This document shows, in pieces, positions 6,329 to 12,979 of a stretch of 14,427 nt of DNA. How positions within the stretch are numbered: the first letter of the stretch is position 1; each line of letters begins with the position of its first letter. A program made the translations under genes and the position numbers. This DNA is from JASBZA01 sp964345295 (GTDB lineage: Bacteria > Bacillota > Clostridia > Saccharofermentanales > Fastidiosipilaceae). The notes under the pieces are model-generated. The model made no database searches, was not told the origin of the DNA, and worked only from the letters and a program-made list of their open reading frames with translations. The DNA lies in assembly GCA_964345295.1 (NCBI GenBank), contig CAYFQG010000031.1, positions 1 to 14,427 of the forward strand, read 5' to 3'.

Positions 6329-7966
6329 TTAGGCGTAGATCAGTTTCTCCATATCCTCTTCTACGGTTCCGATACCGGAAATGCCGAAGTTTTCGACCAA
6401 GACATTGGCTACATTAGGCGACAAGAAGGCCGGCAGGGTGGGACCTAAGTGGATATTTTTCACACCCAAGGCTAACAAGGCCAAAAGAACGATAACAGCC
6501 TTTTGCTCATACCAGGCAATGTTGTAAACGATGGGGAGGTCATTGACAGAGTCCACACCGAAAACCTCAACCAGTTTTAGGGCGATTAAGGCCAAAGAAT
6601 AAGAGTCGTTACACTGGCCGGCATCTAAGACACGGGGAATACCGCCGATATCACCTAAGGGCAGTTTGTTGTAGCGGTATTTGGCACAACCGGCCGTCAG
6701 GATAACCGTATCGTCGGGCAAGGCCTCGGCAAAGTCCTTGTAGTAGTCTCTGGTCTTATGACGGCCGTCACAGCCAGCCATGACCACGAACTTCTTAATA
6801 GCACCCTGGTTTACGGCATCGACAATGGAGTCGGCCAAAGCGAAGACCTGGTTATGGGCAAAGCCGCCGATAATTTCACCGTCTTCCAAGGCGGTCGGGG
6901 CAACGCAGTGTTTGGCGTGCTCGATAATGGCCGAAAAGTCCTTCTCTTCGCCGATACCGCCCTCGATGTGAACGGATCCGGGATAGCCGGCCTCACCGGT
7001 TGTGTAGAGCCTGTCCTTATAACTATCCTTGGGCGGCACAATGCAGTTGGTAGTCATCAGGATAGGACCGTTAAAGGCTTCGAATTCTTCTCTTTGCTTC
7101 CACCAGGCATTGCCGTAGTTGCCGACAAAGTTGGGATACTTCTTAAAGGCCGGATAGTAGTGGGCGGGCAACATCTCGCCGTGAGTATAGACGTCGACAC
7201 CGGTGCCTTGCGTTTGCTTGAGGAGCATTTCCAGGTCCTTTAGGTCATGGCCGGAAATCAGGATACCGGGATTCTTACGAACGCCCAGAGCCACGTGGGT
7301 CATCTCAGGATTTCCATAGGTATCGGTATTGGCCTTATCCAGGAGCTCCATGGCTTTCACACCGTAAGACCCGGTCTCTAAAGTCAGTTGAACTAAATCG
7401 TCTACCGTAAGGGAATCATCCAATGTTTTGGCTAAGGCTTTCTGCATGAAAATGTCGATTTCTTCATTTTCATGCAAAAGAACATTAGCGTGCGAAACAT
7501 AGGCAGCCATGCCCTTAAGACCGTAGAGGATAAGTTCTCTGAGGCTTCTGATGTCTTCGTCTTCGGTTGCCAGTACGCCGACTTCAGCGGCTTTGGCCGT
7601 ATAGTCCTCGGGCTCACCCTTCCATAAGGAAGCTTCAGGGAGCTTTTCGGTCTTATCAACCTGACCTAGGAGGCAGTTTTTCACCTGCATACTCTCGGTC
7701 ACTCTGGCTTCTAAGGCCTCTAAATCAAAATTGGCATTGGTAATGGTGGAAAAAAGGTTAGCGGTGACGAGGTGGTTGCCTCTTTGTGGGACCTTCTTGC
7801 CTTCCGCTCTCATCTGGGTGGTGATAGCGGAAATACCCTTGGTCACGTAGACCAGGAGATCTTGCATAGCCGCTACCTCCGGCTTCTTACCGCAGACACC
7901 CGATACGGTGCAGCCGGTGTTGCCGGCTGTTTCCTGACACTGATAACAAAACATTTTACAGTCCAT
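6329..7966 (-). CDS. hcp: Hydroxylamine reductase / hybrid cluster protein
   Basis: Cytoplasmic hybrid-cluster protein, assayed as hydroxylamine reductase and known in some species as an NO reductase in nitrosative stress. The N-terminal cysteines C7-x2-C10-x8-C19-x5-C25 are the [4Fe-4S] pattern of class I (strict-anaerobe) proteins, unlike the E. coli-type spacing. All hybrid-cluster ligands are present in order: H240 (SGHDL), E264 (HGEM), C308 (TTNC), C399 (MAGCDG, persulfide-type cysteine), C427 (TAGC), C452 (GQCND), E487 and K489 (WYEQK). The 545 residues are full length. The start is at 7966, two bases after the DUF488-relic stop, with GAGAAG five bases upstream; the Met at residue 5 is a less likely alternative. 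The gene lies in an operon behind the DUF438 gene and ahead of the fprA remnant, divergent from a Crp/Fnr regulator, so induction by NO or nitrite is probable. Confidence 0.97.
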   Translation of the reverse strand: MDCKMFCYQCQETAGNTGCTVSGVCGKKPEVAAMQDLLVYVTKGISAITTQMRAEGKKVPQRGNHLVTANLFSTITNANFDLEALEARVTESMQVKNCLLGQVDKTEKLPEASLWKGEPEDYTAKAAEVGVLATEDEDIRSLRELILYGLKGMAAYVSHANVLLHENEEIDIFMQKALAKTLDDSLTVDDLVQLTLETGSYGVKAMELLDKANTDTYGNPEMTHVALGVRKNPGILISGHDLKDLEMLLKQTQGTGVDVYTHGEMLPAHYYPAFKKYPNFVGNYGNAWWKQREEFEAFNGPILMTTNCIVPPKDSYKDRLYTTGEAGYPGSVHIEGGIGEEKDFSAIIEHAKHCVAPTALEDGEIIGGFAHNQVFALADSIVDAVNQGAIKKFVVMAGCDGRHKTRDYYKDFAEALPDDTVILTAGCAKYRYNKLPLGDIGGIPRVLDAGQCNDSYSLALIALKLVEVFGVDSVNDLPIVYNIAWYEQKAVIVLLALLALGVKNIHLGPTLPAFLSPNVANVLVENFGISGIGTVEEDMEKLIYA

Positions 7967-7968
7967 CT

Positions 7969-8240
7969 TTACTTCTCACTTTCTTTTATTTGTTTATCCA
8001 TCCACGCTTTCAGTATCCTGGCGTGATTGATTTCTTCGGATTTGGCCGCATATAAGAAGGTCACATTCTCTTTTTTTAAGTCCTTCTTAATCTCTTCTTC
8101 ATAGGGCGGAATCTTGTCGGAGGCATCCAGGTGCGTTCTTTCTTTGCTGACACCTCTGGGCCAAAGGCGATCTATCAGTACTCTTTTGCCGTCTTCATCT
8201 GCAGGGTCTTGATAAATTCTCTTAATCTTAATTTATGCAT
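7969..8240 (-). pseudogene. DUF488 (YeaO-like) protein remnant
   Basis: Not a normal open reading frame from an ATG, but clearly recognisable. Reading down from about 8232, the frame gives IKIKRIYQDPADEDGKRVLI followed by DRLWPRGVSKE, the DUF488 signature. It then passes from HLDA straight into the C-terminal part (YEEEIKKDLKKENVTFLYAA, then KSEEINHARILKAW) and stops at 7971-7969. About 25-36 central residues (the usual WLKEIAPS...WF region) are missing, in frame. The natural ATG (8240-8238) overlaps the DUF438 stop codon as ATGCATAA but is now one base out of frame, which one extra A would repair. Start frameshift plus internal deletion argues for a pseudogene. DUF488 function is unknown. 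The relic fills the gap between DUF438 and hcp. Confidence 0.82.
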
Positions 8241-9504
8241 CTTTTTTACCCTCAAAATATTTTCTGGCGAACTCCATGTCCTGGACCGTTTCCAAGGCAC
8301 CTTGATATTCACCTTGGTCGTCTCGTACCGCTATGTAGCGGACCAGAACCGGCCGGCCGTTTTTCTCCATCCAAACATCGACACTGTCCTGAACCCCTTC
8401 TCTGAGCAGCTGGATGACCTGCCTGACTCTGGCCTCGATTTTAGGCGGATGGCAAGAGAAGACGTCTCTTCCTATGGCCATATCGGGTCTTTTGAAAACC
8501 GAGCAGTCCTTGCTGAAGAAGCGGTTGGTGTTATCTTTGTCCACGAAGGTGAGCTCCATGGGGATGGTATTAAGAACGCTGTAGATTTCATGGGCGGTCA
8601 TGTGGCCGCTGCCTAAGTTTATACGGCCAGATTCGGCTTCGGACAGGTCCTTTTTCCGGTCTACATCTTTGGCCAAATGACCTCCCACCGTGCTAAGCTC
8701 TGCACGGCTTGCTTCGGCCTTGTCCCAAATTGGGTAGCCGTCCGACAACAAAGTGTCGTAGGCCGGCATATCGTAGTAAATCCTGATCCAGTCTTCTTCC
8801 GAGAAATTTTTCAGGCACAAAGGAAGAAGGATGTTGTTCTCCTTATAAATCATCTCGTCGATGCGGCCGACCACCTGGGTCAGGCGGGTCCTAAAAGACG
8901 GGTCGGCGGGATTCGTTTTACCCAGCTTATTGAGCTCATCGCGAATCTCATCATCTACGCCCCACATCACGCTGGCAGGACCGGTAAAACCGTATTTTCT
9001 GTTCAGTAAGGGATAGATTAAATCGCCTTTTCGGGCGTAATGAATACTGACGGCGCTAAGGGCTTCCACCTGTTTAAGCAAGTCTTCGGAAGACCTCTCG
9101 ATATCCTCAGACAAGGCCTTCTGAGCCTCTTTAACTAAGCCTTCAATATGGACATTTTCGGCCTTAAAAACCTGCATAGGGTGGCCCTTTTCTACCGCCT
9201 CACGGCCCTTTTCTTTTATGGACTCCATAACGGCAGCTTCGGCTTTGGCAATTTGCTCTTCTCGGGTGGCTCCGCGGAAAAGTGCGGAGTGGACGTCGCA
9301 AAGTCTTTGGACGTCGGAAACTTTGGCCCCTTCGGCAATCAACTGCTGCTCGGCGTGGGCAATCTCGGCCGCATCTACGGAATGGAAATTCTCCACAAAG
9401 TCTTTTCGGACTGACTCCAGGTCTTCTCCTTCAGACAAGCGGCTAATATAGGATTGTAAAAGTTTGGCTCTTTCGTCTTTAGTTTGGGCATTATTTTTCT
9501 TCAT
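8233..9504 (-). CDS. DUF438 domain protein with hemerythrin-like and PAS domains
   Basis: Three-part cytoplasmic protein of 423 residues: an N-terminal DUF438 helical domain (about 10-85, with HSVDAAEIAHAEQQLIAEG and VQRLCDVHSALF), a hemerythrin-like helical bundle (about 100-270, with HPMQVFKAENVHIEGLVKEA, SIHYARKGDLIYPLLNRKYG and MIYKENNILLPLCLK) and a C-terminal PAS domain (about 310-420, with VLNTIPMELTFVDKDNTNRF). Such proteins are thought to sense O2 or NO through a diiron or heme centre. The second hemerythrin motif reads RKGDLIYP where relatives usually have KEnLlFP, so one iron ligand may be altered. The start at 9504 is chosen because GGAGGAGT lies directly before it; the upstream ATG at 9525 would put that site inside the gene. 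First gene of the hcp operon, divergent from the Crp/Fnr gene; its stop overlaps the former DUF488 start. Confidence 0.9.
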   Translation of the reverse strand: MKKNNAQTKDERAKLLQSYISRLSEGEDLESVRKDFVENFHSVDAAEIAHAEQQLIAEGAKVSDVQRLCDVHSALFRGATREEQIAKAEAAVMESIKEKGREAVEKGHPMQVFKAENVHIEGLVKEAQKALSEDIERSSEDLLKQVEALSAVSIHYARKGDLIYPLLNRKYGFTGPASVMWGVDDEIRDELNKLGKTNPADPSFRTRLTQVVGRIDEMIYKENNILLPLCLKNFSEEDWIRIYYDMPAYDTLLSDGYPIWDKAEASRAELSTVGGHLAKDVDRKKDLSEAESGRINLGSGHMTAHEIYSVLNTIPMELTFVDKDNTNRFFSKDCSVFKRPDMAIGRDVFSCHPPKIEARVRQVIQLLREGVQDSVDVWMEKNGRPVLVRYIAVRDDQGEYQGALETVQDMEFARKYFEGKKDA

Positions 9505-9524
9505 AAAACTCCTCCGAAAATACA

Positions 9525-9564
9525 TCTATAGTGTGTCGCCATTAGTAGGCTTTTATTGACTCAA
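9525..9564 (-). promoter_or_regulatory. Candidate activator-dependent promoter of the hcp operon
   Basis: On the minus strand a -10-like TATAGA (complement of 9525-9530) precedes the DUF438 ribosome binding site, but the place for a -35 box (17 bases further up) reads AAAGCC. A short palindrome TTGA-C-TCAA (9556-9564) is centred about 42 bases upstream of the predicted start near 9518, the usual class II Crp/Fnr activator position. The layout fits activation by the divergent regulator; binding is inferred. Confidence 0.35.
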
Positions 9565-9584
9565 CACCTAGAGCTTATTATAAT
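9556..9584 (+). promoter_or_regulatory. Near-consensus sigma-A promoter of the Crp/Fnr gene
   Basis: TTGACT (9556-9561), a 17-base spacer and TATAAT (9579-9584): five of six and six of six consensus bases with ideal spacing. Transcription should start near 9591, giving a leader of about 37 bases. The -35 box overlaps the TTGACTCAA palindrome proposed as a regulator site, so a regulator bound there would also block this promoter. Confidence 0.85.
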
Positions 9585-9598
9585 TTCCAGAGTAGTTC

Positions 9599-9611
9599 GG
9601 TTGTTATAACC
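9599..9611. promoter_or_regulatory. Palindrome in the Crp/Fnr leader, candidate autoregulatory site
   Basis: GGTTGTTATAACC contains the perfect 8-bp palindrome GTTATAAC (9603-9610). It lies just downstream of the predicted transcription start of the regulator gene, a common place for a repressor-type autoregulatory operator. No known consensus was matched. Confidence 0.25.
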
Positions 9612-9627
9612 ACGAAAAGGAAAATTT

Positions 9628-10272
9628 ATGCCAATTTTAACATCCCCCTTATTTCAGGGTTTTACCGAAGACGAATATCAGGATTTAAGGCAGTGCCGGT
9701 GCATGCAGGAAAAGACCTTTCCCAAGGGCGAAACCATTTATTTTGCCGGTATAAAAATCCAGTCCCTGGGCCTTATCCTAAAGGGGCGGGTAAACCTGGA
9801 AAATGTCAATTTTTTAGGTGAACGCAGTATCCTTAGCACTTTAACCACAGGGCAGATTTTCGGCGAGACTTATGCCCTTACCGATGAACCCTTGCTGGTC
9901 AATGCCGTGGCCGTGGAAGACTGCGAGATCCTTTTTGTGAACGTGGCCCATCTCTACCAAGGCGCCCACCGTGACAGCACTTGGTACAGCAAGATTATGA
10001 AAAATCTTCTGCTCATGTCGGCCCGTAAGAATCTGGACTTGTCGGTCCGAGCGTCGCAAACTTCATTCAAAAAGGTACGCCAACGCCTGGGTGCCTACCT
10101 ATCCGGCGTGTCGCTCCGTGAAAAAAGTCGAGAATTTGACCTTCCCTTCAACCGCCAGGAGCTCGCGGACTACCTGAATGTAGACCGCAGCGCCCTGTCC
10201 AAAGAACTCATGCGGATGAAAGAAGAAGGCCTAATCGATTATCATAAAAATCATTTTATTTTGTATAAGTAA
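9628..10272 (+). CDS. Crp/Fnr family transcriptional regulator (HcpR-like role)
   Basis: Crp/Fnr regulator of 214 residues. An N-terminal cyclic-nucleotide-binding-like beta-roll (about 5-115) contains FPKGETIYFAG and the GQIFGETYAL turn. A dimerisation helix follows (about 118-150), then a C-terminal winged helix-turn-helix: NRQELADYLNVDRSALSKEL (about 175-194) and the wing EGLIDYHKNHFIL. It lacks the Fnr-type N-terminal cysteine cluster (only C23 and C25 nearby) and the cAMP-binding R-S pair is not evident, so the ligand is unknown; heme or NO sensing as in HcpR proteins is possible. Gene position supports this: it is divergent from the hcp operon across a 123-bp region with its own strong promoter. 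AAGGAAAA precedes the ATG. Its last 17 bases overlap the 3' end of the convergent arginase gene. Confidence 0.93.
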   Translation: MPILTSPLFQGFTEDEYQDLRQCRCMQEKTFPKGETIYFAGIKIQSLGLILKGRVNLENVNFLGERSILSTLTTGQIFGETYALTDEPLLVNAVAVEDCEILFVNVAHLYQGAHRDSTWYSKIMKNLLLMSARKNLDLSVRASQTSFKKVRQRLGAYLSGVSLREKSREFDLPFNRQELADYLNVDRSALSKELMRMKEEGLIDYHKNHFILYK

Positions 10273-11146
10273 GAATTTGTTGCAAAATTCTGAGGGCAAC
10301 CTTTAAGCTTTTATCCTCCGAATCCAGGCGGGCGTTATACTCGACCAGGTCGTAGGCCCTGACGTCAAAGTTCGCTTGGAAGAAGCGCACAATGTCCAAG
10401 ACTTCATCGGGTGTGAAGCCGCCCGGGACCGGTACCGAAACGCCGGGCACCAAGTCGGGATTCATAGAGTCCAAATCAATGCTGAGATGGATATTTTTAG
10501 TTTTAACGGAGGTCTTGAGGTCCTCTAGAACTTTGGCCAAACCCTCCTTCTTAATATCTTCAAACCAATAGGCCTTGGCCGGCAAGTTTCTAAGTGTCTC
10601 AACTTCGCCGGGATCCAAATCTCGCAGGCCTAAGTAAATCAGGTTTTCCGGTCGGATGGGGTGGTGCTGTCCCGAGAGCCTATTGAGTTCAGGAGACCCG
10701 ATCCCTAAAAGCGAGGCCAAAGGCATGCCGTGGATATTCCCGCTGGGTGTCGTCTTCTCTGTATTAATGTCAGCGTGGGCGTCGACCCAAACCACTGTTA
10801 AATCGTCGTAATAGGAAGCGGTCGCCGCCACACTACCCATGCCGATGCTGTGGTCTCCTGCTACCAAAACCGGTACATGGCCTTGTTCCAAGAGACCTTC
10901 CGCATAGCTTTTACAAGTCCGGCAGATTTCGGCTACGCCACTGTAGTTTTTGAGCATGGGATGGGGGTCTTCATCTTGCTTCTGCCCGCTTTCCTGTATG
11001 CTATTCTGTTCGGTGTCCGAGCATTCCGAACCTTGCACCAACAAAGGGGCTGCGGGATCGATTGCTTGACGGATGGCTTTTACACTGTTTAAAAGGCCGG
11101 GTGCTCTAACACCGGCATCATTATCAAAAAAATAGAGGCTTTTCAT
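10256..11146 (-). CDS. rocF: Arginase (ureohydrolase family)
   Basis: Manganese ureohydrolase of 296 residues, most likely arginase (L-arginine to ornithine and urea). All metal ligands are visible: H99 (AGDHSIGMG), D122, H124 and D126 (VDAHADIN), D224 and D226 (SIDLDSMNP). The arginase-type SGNIHGMPLA (H139) and the catalytic-region glutamate E269 (LVEYNARLD) are also present. The usual DP after the second DxD is NP here, a mild deviation that should not remove a ligand. An extra polar stretch (about residues 41-62) precedes the first motif. A close ureohydrolase such as agmatinase is less likely, given the SGNIHGM motif and length. The start has GGTGAG about five bases upstream. It lies after the terminator of the dehydrogenase gene, so it needs its own promoter or read-through; I see no clear one. 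It converges on the Crp/Fnr gene with a 17-bp overlap. Confidence 0.88.
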   Translation of the reverse strand: MKSLYFFDNDAGVRAPGLLNSVKAIRQAIDPAAPLLVQGSECSDTEQNSIQESGQKQDEDPHPMLKNYSGVAEICRTCKSYAEGLLEQGHVPVLVAGDHSIGMGSVAATASYYDDLTVVWVDAHADINTEKTTPSGNIHGMPLASLLGIGSPELNRLSGQHHPIRPENLIYLGLRDLDPGEVETLRNLPAKAYWFEDIKKEGLAKVLEDLKTSVKTKNIHLSIDLDSMNPDLVPGVSVPVPGGFTPDEVLDIVRFFQANFDVRAYDLVEYNARLDSEDKSLKVALRILQQILTYTK

Positions 11147-11171
11147 CTTTACTCACCTTCATGCTTATCTT

Positions 11172-11204
11172 AAAAAAGCCATCCTCGTTTATGACGAGGA
11201 TGGC
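11172..11204 (-). terminator. Perfect intrinsic terminator of the dehydrogenase gene
   Basis: Ten-base perfect stem GCCATCCTCG/CGAGGATGGC (11178-11187 and 11195-11204) with a 7-base loop, followed on the minus strand by six T (complement of 11172-11177). It lies 32 bases after the dehydrogenase stop and separates that transcript from the downstream arginase gene. Confidence 0.93.
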
Positions 11205-11235
11205 CTATGTCTTAGCTTAAGTTAAGGCGATTCTT

Positions 11236-12207
11236 CTACTTGTCGTATTCGTAGAAACCCTTACCGGTGTTGATACCGGTTTCGCCGCGATCAATCTTCT
11301 CTTTCAAGAGCTTACCGATCTTGTTGGAGGTCGAACCTTCAACATTGGCATCGGGAGACATTTGGTTAATGTTATAAGCCGTTTCCAAACCGACGATATC
11401 CAAAATCTTGAAGGGGCCGGCAGGTGCGCCTGTCGCTAACTGCCAGGTCAGGTCGATGGTTTCGGGATCGGCAACTTCGTTAGCCCAGAGGCCTTGGGCA
11501 GCACTTAAGAAAGGTACCAAGAGAGAGTTCAGAACGTAACCGGGTTGCTCCTTGTGGACCTCGATGGGTACCATGTTGAGCTCTTTGGCGAAGGCCACAA
11601 CCTTCTTGAATACTTCCGGATCAGTACCGGGGTGGCCCATGATCTCAGCGGTATTGTTCTTCCAAATCTCGTTAGCAAAGTGCAGAGCGCAGTACATCTC
11701 GGGACGGCCGGTATGTTCGGCAAACTGGCTGGGCAGCAAGGTGGAAGAGTTGGTCAGAAGAAGTGTCTTCTCAGGCAGGTGATCTCTGATCTGCTCATAG
11801 ATATTAATCTTCAACTCAGGGTTCTCGGACATGGACTCGATAGCAATATCTGCATCGACGAAAGCCTTGGTCACGTCAAGTTCGAAGTGGACCAGCTTTT
11901 CCATTCTCTCTTTACCTTGAGCGATTAATTCGTCAATCTTCTCTACACTGACGGTGCTCCAGTCTTCAATCAAAGCACGAGGATAGAGGAGCTGGCCTAC
12001 GGGATTACCGATAAGCTTCTTAGCTGCCTCCAAGCTCTCAATCATTTGGCCGGAATAAAGCTCGATCTTTGCCTTGGTACGGCCGATGGAACCTTCACTA
12101 CGTAAGAAGAAGGTGGTCTCGTGTCCGGTATAGGCCGACATGAGTCCGATCTGCGTTCCTAAGACGCCACCACCGATAACTACTACTTTGTTAGCGATCA
12201 TTAACAT
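11236..12207 (-). CDS. 3-hydroxyacyl-CoA dehydrogenase
   Basis: NAD-dependent dehydrogenase of 323 residues, oxidising 3-hydroxyacyl-CoA (or reducing acetoacetyl-CoA in a butyrate-type pathway). The N-terminal Rossmann domain has VVIGGGVLG (GGGVLG at 12-17). The NSST loop (153-156) and the catalytic pair H176 (ALHFANEIW) and E188 (TAEIM) have the 12-residue spacing of the family. The C-terminal helical domain starts with GYVLNSLLVPF and ends with TGKGFYEY. The loop is HFANEIW rather than the common HFFNP, placing it in a divergent subgroup whose substrate could differ from short-chain acyl-CoA. No other fatty-acid or butyrate genes are nearby, so its pathway is open. Two starts are close (Met1 and Met3); the ribosome binding site is weak (AAAAGAGAC). 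It is apparently a single-gene transcript ending at the terminator at 11172-11204. Confidence 0.9.
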   Translation of the reverse strand: MLMIANKVVVIGGGVLGTQIGLMSAYTGHETTFFLRSEGSIGRTKAKIELYSGQMIESLEAAKKLIGNPVGQLLYPRALIEDWSTVSVEKIDELIAQGKERMEKLVHFELDVTKAFVDADIAIESMSENPELKINIYEQIRDHLPEKTLLLTNSSTLLPSQFAEHTGRPEMYCALHFANEIWKNNTAEIMGHPGTDPEVFKKVVAFAKELNMVPIEVHKEQPGYVLNSLLVPFLSAAQGLWANEVADPETIDLTWQLATGAPAGPFKILDIVGLETAYNINQMSPDANVEGSTSNKIGKLLKEKIDRGETGINTGKGFYEYDK

Positions 12208-12227
12208 AGTCTCTTTTCTATAAATTT

Positions 12228-12256
12228 TTACCGTTTGATATTAACACTTTACGCAT
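12228..12256 (-). promoter_or_regulatory. Weak candidate promoter of the dehydrogenase gene
   Basis: On the minus strand TTGCTT, a 17-base spacer (positions approximate) and TAATAT lie upstream of the dehydrogenase start. Matches are only three and four of six, so the call rests mainly on position in the 157-bp gap and correct spacing. Confidence 0.25.
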
Positions 12257-12276
12257 AGGCAAGCAATTCAAAAAAG

Positions 12277-12299
12277 GGTTAAAACTATGATGTTTAACC
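12277..12299. promoter_or_regulatory. GGTTAAA-N9-TTTAACC inverted repeat, candidate operator
   Basis: Perfect 7-base arms (12277-12283 and 12293-12299) around a 9-base spacer, 69 bases upstream of the dehydrogenase start and just upstream of its likely promoter. The A/T-rich, dyad-symmetric 23-bp layout is typical of a dimeric regulator site rather than a terminator: the stem is too weak and has no T-tract. Confidence 0.35.
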
Positions 12300-12364
12300 A
12301 AAATTCACGTTTGCCCTAGCTTTAACTAAATCTGTTTACCGAGCCTTAACAGCAAGGATTCATT

Positions 12365-12979
12365 CTAGCTGATAAAGTCGTCTACTAAGTCCAAAACCAC
12401 ATCTATACTCTTGTCATCGAGACTGCCTACAATAGGATCTCCTACAATCCTACCGCTCTTATCCACGAAGAAAGTTGTAGGATAGGCATAAATCTGACTC
12501 ATAAAACGGATAGCCTCTTCACCGCCCGCGATACTAATATTACGGTAGGTCGCTCCCTGCTTGGACAAAATACTTTTGGCCTCATCAAGCGCAGCCGCAT
12601 CGACCGAAACTTCGACATTTACACCGATTATTTCTCCGCCCTTATCTTTTAGTTTCGCATTGATTTTCTCCAGTGTCGGCATTTCTGCCACACAGGCCGG
12701 ACAACCGTTAAACCAGAAGTTCACAAGAGTTATTGCGTTTTGGCCAAAGAGTGTCTGATCGACCTTTTGTCCCTCGAAGTCTTGGCCTTGAAAATCCGGA
12801 AAAAGCGTTTGGTCAGGCGCTTGGCTATCTTCTTGGGATGGCGCTTCCGATGCGGTCGACAAAGATTCCGCCAGGCTTTGGCTGCTGTCGCTTTGGGTCT
12901 TAGCGCCGCAGGACACCAAGCTAAAAACCAGAGTTAAGGCCAGCAGGACTCGACTTATTTTATGTAGAACTTTCATCAT
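12365..12979 (-). CDS. TlpA-like thioredoxin-fold lipoprotein
   Basis: Exported thiol-disulfide protein of 204 residues. It has a positively charged start, a hydrophobic stretch (about 9-20) and a lipobox LVSC with the lipidated Cys24. A Ser/Gln/Glu-rich linker (26-58) follows, then a thioredoxin-fold domain of the TlpA/AhpC-TSA type. The active site is C93-P-A-C96 (WFNGCPACVAEMP), and the cis-proline region is YAYPTTFFVD (P167). TlpA proteins act outside the membrane as thiol reductants, for example in protein or cytochrome maturation. Start: AGGAG six bases before the first of two ATGs. The first 20 bases overlap the end of the NapH-like gene, so the two are translationally coupled. The context suggests this lipoprotein is the electron acceptor of the membrane iron-sulfur protein encoded just upstream. 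Confidence 0.93.
   Translation of the reverse strand: MMKVLHKISRVLLALTLVFSLVSCGAKTQSDSSQSLAESLSTASEAPSQEDSQAPDQTLFPDFQGQDFEGQKVDQTLFGQNAITLVNFWFNGCPACVAEMPTLEKINAKLKDKGGEIIGVNVEVSVDAAALDEAKSILSKQGATYRNISIAGGEEAIRFMSQIYAYPTTFFVDKSGRIVGDPIVGSLDDKSIDVVLDLVDDFIS

Noticed and set aside
6758..7243. 161-codon plus-strand frame opposite hcp
   Set aside because: It is antisense to a fully conserved hcp region with all cluster ligands; no independent support.
8131..8616. 161-codon plus-strand frame opposite the DUF438 and DUF488 region
   Set aside because: It spans the antisense of a PAS domain and the DUF488 relic, has no ribosome binding site and no recognisable domain.
12300..12364. Terminator expected after the TlpA gene
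   Set aside because: No stable stem with a T-tract was found in this stretch; only the operator-like dyad further on is visible.
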